Shown here: piece by piece, positions 6,242 through 9,974 of the stretch
Layout of the letters: each line of letters begins with the position of its first letter
Position numbering within the stretch: the first letter of the stretch is position 1
From: DATMGU01 sp035555315
Lineage (GTDB): Bacteria; Pseudomonadota; Alphaproteobacteria; ATCC43930; CGMCC-115725
DNA length: 9,974 nt
Direction: 5' to 3'
Assembly (NCBI GenBank): GCA_035555315.1
Contig: DATMGU010000088.1
Span: 1-9,974 of the forward strand
Notes under the pieces: model-generated
The model's input: only the letters and a program-made list of their open reading frames with translations
Databases searched by the model: none
Told to the model about the DNA's origin: nothing
Program-made: the position numbers and the translations under genes

Positions 6242-6268
6242 CATGACGCGCTTCAAGGGGAATGACGT

Positions 6269-8086
6269 ATGGCCGACACCAAGCTTTCGACCGCCACCGC
6301 CGACACATCGTCCAAAGACCTGTCCTTGGGCGATTTGCCCAATTGGGACCTGGGCGATCTGTATCCGGGGCCGAACTCGCCGGAACTCGAAGCCGATCTG
6401 GTGTGGTCGGAGGCGGCGGCGAAGGCGTTTCGGGAAGGCTGGGAGGGCCGGATCGCCGACACTTCCGGCGCGGCGCTGGGTGCCGCGGTCGCCGATTACG
6501 AGCGGCTGCAGGAAACCCTGGGGCGGATCATGAGCTATGGCTCGCTGCTCTCGGCGGGCGATGTGATCGACCCGGAGATCGGTCGCTTCTACCAGACCCT
6601 GCAGGAACGGGTGACGACCATCTCATCCGAGATCCTGTTCTTCACCCTGGAGATCAATCGGATCGACGATGCCGGTTTCGCCGAAAAGCTGACCGCGCCG
6701 GAACTGGCTCGCTATGCGCCGTGGCTGCGCGATACCCGGGCCTTCCGCAGCCATCAGCTCAGCGACGAGATGGAGCGGCTGCTGCACGAGAAACACGTCT
6801 CCGGCCGCGCCGCCTGGGGTCGGCTGTTCGAGGAGACGATGGCGGGCTTGAGCTTTCCGTTTGCCGGCAAAAACCTCAGCAGCGCCGAGGTCTTGCATCT
6901 CCTCTCCGATGCCGACCCGGCGGTGCGCAAAGCGGCGGCGGAGAGCTTCGCCGGCGTGATGGCGCAGAACATCCGCCTGTTCGCATTGATCACCAACACC
7001 TTGGCCAAGGACAAGGAGATCGAGGATCGGTGGCGCAATTTCCCGCAGCCGATTTCGTCGCGCAACCTCGCCAATTTCGTCGAGGATGAGGTGGTCGACG
7101 CGCTGATGACCGCCGTCCGCGCGGCCTATCCGTCGCTGTCCCATCGTTATTACCGGCTGAAGGCGCGCTGGTTCGGCGTCGACAAGCTGGATTATTGGGA
7201 CCGCAACGCGCCGCTGCCCAGTGCCGAGGACAATGTGGTGTCCTGGCCGGAGGCGACCCGAACCGTGCTCGACGCCTATCGCGCCTTTTCGCCTGATCTC
7301 GCCGAGATCGGCGGCAAATTCTTCAGCAATGCCTGGATCGACGCGCCGACCCGGCCGGGCAAGAATCCCGGCGCCTTCGCGCACCCGACCGTGCCCAGCG
7401 CGCACCCCTATCTGTTGCTGAACTATCAAGGCAAGACGCGGGACGTCATGACCCTGGCCCATGAACTGGGCCATGGCGTGCATCAGGTATTGGCGGCCGG
7501 GCAGGGCGCGCTGATGGCGGACACGCCGCTGACCCTCGCCGAAACCGCCTCCGTCTTCGGCGAGATGCTGACTTTCCGGGCGGTCCTCGCCCAAGAGACC
7601 GATCCGGCTCGGCGCAAGATCATGCTCGCCGGCAAGGTCGAGGACATGCTGAACACCGTGGTCCGGCAGATCGCCTTCTGCGATTTCGAGCGCCGGGTGC
7701 ATGCCGAGCGCCGCCAGGGCGAGGTCACGGCGGACCGGATCGCCGAGATCTGGATGGCTGTGCAGACCGAAAGCCTGGGCGACGCGATCCGGCTCAGCGA
7801 CGCGTACCGGGTCTTTTGGGCTTATATTCCGCATTTCATCCACACGCCGTTCTACGTCTATGCCTATGCCTTCGGCGATTGCCTGGTGAACTCGCTCTAT
7901 GCGGTCTACCAGAACGCCGCCGAGGGCTTCGCCGAGAAGTATCTGGCGATGCTGAAGGCCGGCGGCACGCTGCGCCATAAGGAGCTGCTGGCGCCGTTCG
8001 GCCTCGACGCCGCCGATCCCGCCTTCTGGGACAAGGGGTTGAGTGTGATCCGCGGCTTCATCGACGAGCTGGAAACGATGGAGTGA
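6269..8086 (+). CDS. pepF: Oligoendopeptidase F, M3 family zinc metallopeptidase
   Basis: This 605-aa cytoplasmic peptidase hydrolyses short peptides released by other proteases or imported from outside. The zinc site HELGH is at 398-402, and the third ligand is E425 in LAETASVFGE. The C-terminal substrate-binding segment HTPFYVYAYAFGD (525-537) carries the tyrosines typical of M3 enzymes. Residues 25-150 resemble the N-terminal helical lobe of the PepF group (NWDLGDLYPG near residue 25). The length matches the usual 600 residues and no signal peptide is present. The start has AAGGGG (6255-6260) with an 8-base gap. A 494-codon open frame on the opposite strand (6623-8107) is an antisense shadow caused by G/C-rich third positions. 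The ABC1-type kinase gene begins 26 bases after the stop, so the two are probably co-transcribed. Confidence 0.95.
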   Translation: MADTKLSTATADTSSKDLSLGDLPNWDLGDLYPGPNSPELEADLVWSEAAAKAFREGWEGRIADTSGAALGAAVADYERLQETLGRIMSYGSLLSAGDVIDPEIGRFYQTLQERVTTISSEILFFTLEINRIDDAGFAEKLTAPELARYAPWLRDTRAFRSHQLSDEMERLLHEKHVSGRAAWGRLFEETMAGLSFPFAGKNLSSAEVLHLLSDADPAVRKAAAESFAGVMAQNIRLFALITNTLAKDKEIEDRWRNFPQPISSRNLANFVEDEVVDALMTAVRAAYPSLSHRYYRLKARWFGVDKLDYWDRNAPLPSAEDNVVSWPEATRTVLDAYRAFSPDLAEIGGKFFSNAWIDAPTRPGKNPGAFAHPTVPSAHPYLLLNYQGKTRDVMTLAHELGHGVHQVLAAGQGALMADTPLTLAETASVFGEMLTFRAVLAQETDPARRKIMLAGKVEDMLNTVVRQIAFCDFERRVHAERRQGEVTADRIAEIWMAVQTESLGDAIRLSDAYRVFWAYIPHFIHTPFYVYAYAFGDCLVNSLYAVYQNAAEGFAEKYLAMLKAGGTLRHKELLAPFGLDAADPAFWDKGLSVIRGFIDELETME

Positions 8087-8112
8087 CCGGGACATGAGCG
8101 GGGCCACGCATC

Positions 8113-9453
8113 GTGGCTGACGAGAATTCGCTGACCGGCCGCGTCAGGCGCTATGCCCAGGTATCGACCGCCGTGGGCGGTCTCGCGGCGCGGCTGGCGG
8201 GGGAGCGGTATCTGGGGATGACGGTCGACCGCACCCAGCACGCCGCCGAGCTGAAGGCGGCGCTGGGCGGGTTGAAGGGCCCGTTGATGAAGGTGGCGCA
8301 GATCCTGTCGACGATCCCCGACGCGCTGCCCAAGGAATATGTCCAGGAGCTGACCCAACTCCAAGCGAACGCGCCGGCGATGGGCTGGCCCTTCGTCAAG
8401 CGGCGCATGGCGGCGGAGCTCGGGCCGGACTGGCGGGCGAAATTCGGCTCCTTCGAGCAGGCGGCGGCGCGCGCCGCTTCGCTCGGCCAGGTGCATCGGG
8501 CGACCGATCCCGCCGGCCGGGCGCTTGCCTGCAAGCTGCAATATCCGGATATGAGTTCGGCGGTCGAGGCGGATCTGAAGCAGTTGAAGCTGCTGATGTC
8601 GATCTACGAACGCTACGACAAGGCGATCTCGACCGGCGATATCCATGCCGAGCTCTCCGATCGCCTGCGCGAGGAGCTGGATTATCAGCGGGAGGCGCAG
8701 CACATCGCGCTCTACCGCGCCATGCTGGCGGATGAAGCGAACATCCATGTGCCGGAGGTGCTGCCCGACCTATCCAGCCAGCGGTTGCTGACCATGACCT
8801 GGATCGAGGGCGAGCCGATCACAAGCATGGTCGATCACCATATCGAGACGCGCAACCAGATCGCCCTGAACATGTTCCGCGCCTGGTACGTGCCATTTTA
8901 CGGCTATGGCGTGATCCATGGCGATCCGCATCTGGGCAATTACACAGTCCGGCCGGACCGCTCGATCAACCTCATGGATTTCGGCTGCGTCCGGGTGTTC
9001 AAGCCCAAATTCGTCGGCGGCGTGATCGATCTCTATTGGGCGCTGGAGCGGGACGACATGGCGCTGGCGCTGCACGCCTACGAGAGCTGGGGCTTCAAGA
9101 ACCTGTCCAAGGAGGCAATCGACGTGCTGAACCTGTGGGCGCGGTTCATCTATGCGCCGTTGCTGGAAAACCGCTCGCGGCGCATCCAGGAGACCGACAG
9201 CGGCGGTTATGGTCGCGAGGTCGCCGAGAAGGTGCATGCCGAGTTGCGGCGGCTCGGCCCGATCCGGCCACCCCGGGAGTTCGTGTTCATGGACCGCGCC
9301 GCCGTCGGCCTCGGCTCGGTCTTCCTGCGCCTCAAGGCGGAGTTCAACTGGTACAAGCTGTTCCACGAACTCATCGAGGGCTTCGACGTGGCCGTATTGG
9401 AGAAACGCCAGGCGGCGGCGTTGCGGGCAGCGGGTCTAGCGCCGCCCGTTTAG
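8113..9453 (+). CDS. AarF/ABC1/UbiB-type atypical kinase family protein
   Basis: This 446-aa protein has the ABC1 layout. The N-terminal motif that usually reads KxGQ is KVAQ here (60-63), followed by ILSTIPDALPKEYVQELTQLQ. The alanine-rich loop ARAASLGQVHRA (119-130) replaces a kinase glycine loop. K141 (ACKLQYP) is the ATP-binding lysine. LREELDYQREA (185-195), the catalytic HGDPHLGN (269-276) and the metal-binding DFG (289-291) follow. No C-terminal membrane helices are evident, unlike UbiB proper. Relatives support ubiquinone biosynthesis or related lipid functions through ATPase-like activity, but a role in ubiquinone synthesis is not shown here. The start is a GTG, the first possible start after an in-frame TGA at 8095, with a weak GAGCGGGG site nine bases before it. 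An 8-codon open frame (8094-8120, MSGATHRG) overlaps this start and might couple translation to the upstream peptidase gene. Confidence 0.9.
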   Translation: MADENSLTGRVRRYAQVSTAVGGLAARLAGERYLGMTVDRTQHAAELKAALGGLKGPLMKVAQILSTIPDALPKEYVQELTQLQANAPAMGWPFVKRRMAAELGPDWRAKFGSFEQAAARAASLGQVHRATDPAGRALACKLQYPDMSSAVEADLKQLKLLMSIYERYDKAISTGDIHAELSDRLREELDYQREAQHIALYRAMLADEANIHVPEVLPDLSSQRLLTMTWIEGEPITSMVDHHIETRNQIALNMFRAWYVPFYGYGVIHGDPHLGNYTVRPDRSINLMDFGCVRVFKPKFVGGVIDLYWALERDDMALALHAYESWGFKNLSKEAIDVLNLWARFIYAPLLENRSRRIQETDSGGYGREVAEKVHAELRRLGPIRPPREFVFMDRAAVGLGSVFLRLKAEFNWYKLFHELIEGFDVAVLEKRQAAALRAAGLAPPV

Positions 9454-9472
9454 CCGTTCCCGTTTAGCCGTT
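9445..9472 (+). repeat. Tandem 14-bp duplication across the kinase stop codon
   Basis: CCCGTTTAGCCGTT is present at 9445-9458 and again at 9459-9472, followed by partial copies (CCGTT, CCCGT). The first copy holds the TAG stop (9451-9453). The spacer to the convergent gene's stop is only 31 bases and consists almost wholly of this repeat. Confidence 0.75.
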
Positions 9473-9484
9473 CCGTTCCCGTGC

Positions 9485-9974
9485 TTAGGCCCTCAGTGTC
9501 TTTACCCGATGGGTCGGCTCGCCGCGTTCGGTCAGCAACCGATCGAAATAATTGATCGTCCGGGTGAGACCGTCTTCCAGGGGCACCTTGGGCTCCCAAT
9601 CCAGCACCGCCTTCGCCTGGGTGATGTCCGGGCAGCGCTGCAACGGGTCGTCGACCGGCAGCGGGCGATAGATCAGTTTGGAGCGCGAGCCGACCTGGCG
9701 GATGACCCTTTCGGCGAGTTCCTTGACGGGGATTTCCATGGGGTTGCCGATATTGATGGGGCCGGTGATTTCGTCGTCTGTCGCCATCAGGCGCAGCCAT
9801 CCCTCGATCAGGTCGTCGACATAGCAGAAGGCTCGGGTCTGCATGCCGTCGCCATAGACGGTGATGTCCTCGCCCTTCAGGGCCTGGACGATGAAGTTGG
9901 AGACGACGCGGCCGTCATTCGGGTGCATGCGGGGGCCATAGGTATTGAAGATGCGCACGACCTTGATGCGCACG
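9485..9974 (-). CDS. UDP-glucuronate decarboxylase-like NDP-sugar epimerase/dehydratase (partial, C-terminal half)
   Basis: The minus strand is open from the right edge (first full codon at 9973-9971, a GTG that is internal valine, not a start) to a TAA at 9487-9485, giving 162 residues of a protein usually 310-350 long. The segment RIFNTYGPRMHPNDGR and then VVSNF, GDGMQTRAFCYVDDL, INIGNP, DDPLQRCPDI and LDWEPKVPLEDGL is the wording of the UDP-glucuronate decarboxylase (UXS) branch of extended SDRs, which makes UDP-xylose. R47 of the visible part, in QTRAF, aligns by eye with the arginine implicated in decarboxylation in UXS/ArnA enzymes. The dTDP-glucose 4,6-dehydratase group is the main alternative. 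The Rossmann GxxGxxG and YxxxK motifs lie beyond the window. The gene is convergent with the kinase and may belong to a surface polysaccharide cluster to the right. Confidence 0.88.
   Translation of the reverse strand, partial: VRIKVVRIFNTYGPRMHPNDGRVVSNFIVQALKGEDITVYGDGMQTRAFCYVDDLIEGWLRLMATDDEITGPINIGNPMEIPVKELAERVIRQVGSRSKLIYRPLPVDDPLQRCPDITQAKAVLDWEPKVPLEDGLTRTINYFDRLLTERGEPTHRVKTLRA

Noticed and set aside
6623..8107. 494-codon minus-strand open frame
   Set aside because: It lies antisense inside the well-supported pepF gene and shows no family motif or ribosome site.
7906..8748. 280-codon minus-strand open frame
   Set aside because: It spans the pepF/kinase junction antisense to both genes, so it cannot be reconciled with either.

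Overview
The window looks like chromosomal DNA from a GC-rich alphaproteobacterium, probably Rhodospirillales-like. This is inferred from a large fused indolepyruvate oxidoreductase-type enzyme, an AarF/ABC1 protein with the KVAQ variant of the KxGQ motif, codon use rich in G/C at third positions, and a candidate CtrA-type box. No rRNA, tRNA, CRISPR array, transposase, integrase or phage gene was seen.

Layout. (1) 1-1579, minus strand: N-terminal part of a fused 2-oxoacid (indolepyruvate) ferredoxin oxidoreductase that runs off the left edge. A long plus-strand open frame lying over it is an antisense artefact. (2) 1580-2039: gene-free divergent spacer, AT-rich at its right end. (3) 2040-4292, plus strand: a small islet with visibly lower third-position GC. 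It holds a 130-aa exported protein, a short-chain dehydrogenase, a lipoprotein with a BamE/SmpA-like C-terminal half and a 42-aa exported peptide. Three of its four products carry export signals. (4) 4375-6138, minus strand: long-chain acyl-CoA synthetase. (5) 6139-6268: divergent promoter region. (6) 6269-9453, plus strand: a likely two-gene operon of M3 oligoendopeptidase F and an ABC1/UbiB-like kinase, 26 bp apart. (7) 9485-9974, minus strand: C-terminal half of a UDP-glucuronate decarboxylase-type NDP-sugar enzyme running off the right edge, convergent with the kinase.

How the genes fit together. The window is a patchwork of housekeeping metabolism (2-oxoacid oxidation, fatty acid activation, peptide turnover, ABC1-kinase function, sugar-nucleotide synthesis) around a small envelope-related islet. 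No multi-gene novel system is evident. The most interesting signals are regulatory and sit in the islet: a near-consensus sigma-54 promoter overlapping a sigma-70-like one upstream of the lipoprotein, with a 12-bp direct repeat and a hairpin touching the ribosome binding site; and a CtrA-type site (TAAA-N7-TTAACC) on the -35 of a promoter driving the 42-aa peptide, which has three evenly spaced cysteines.
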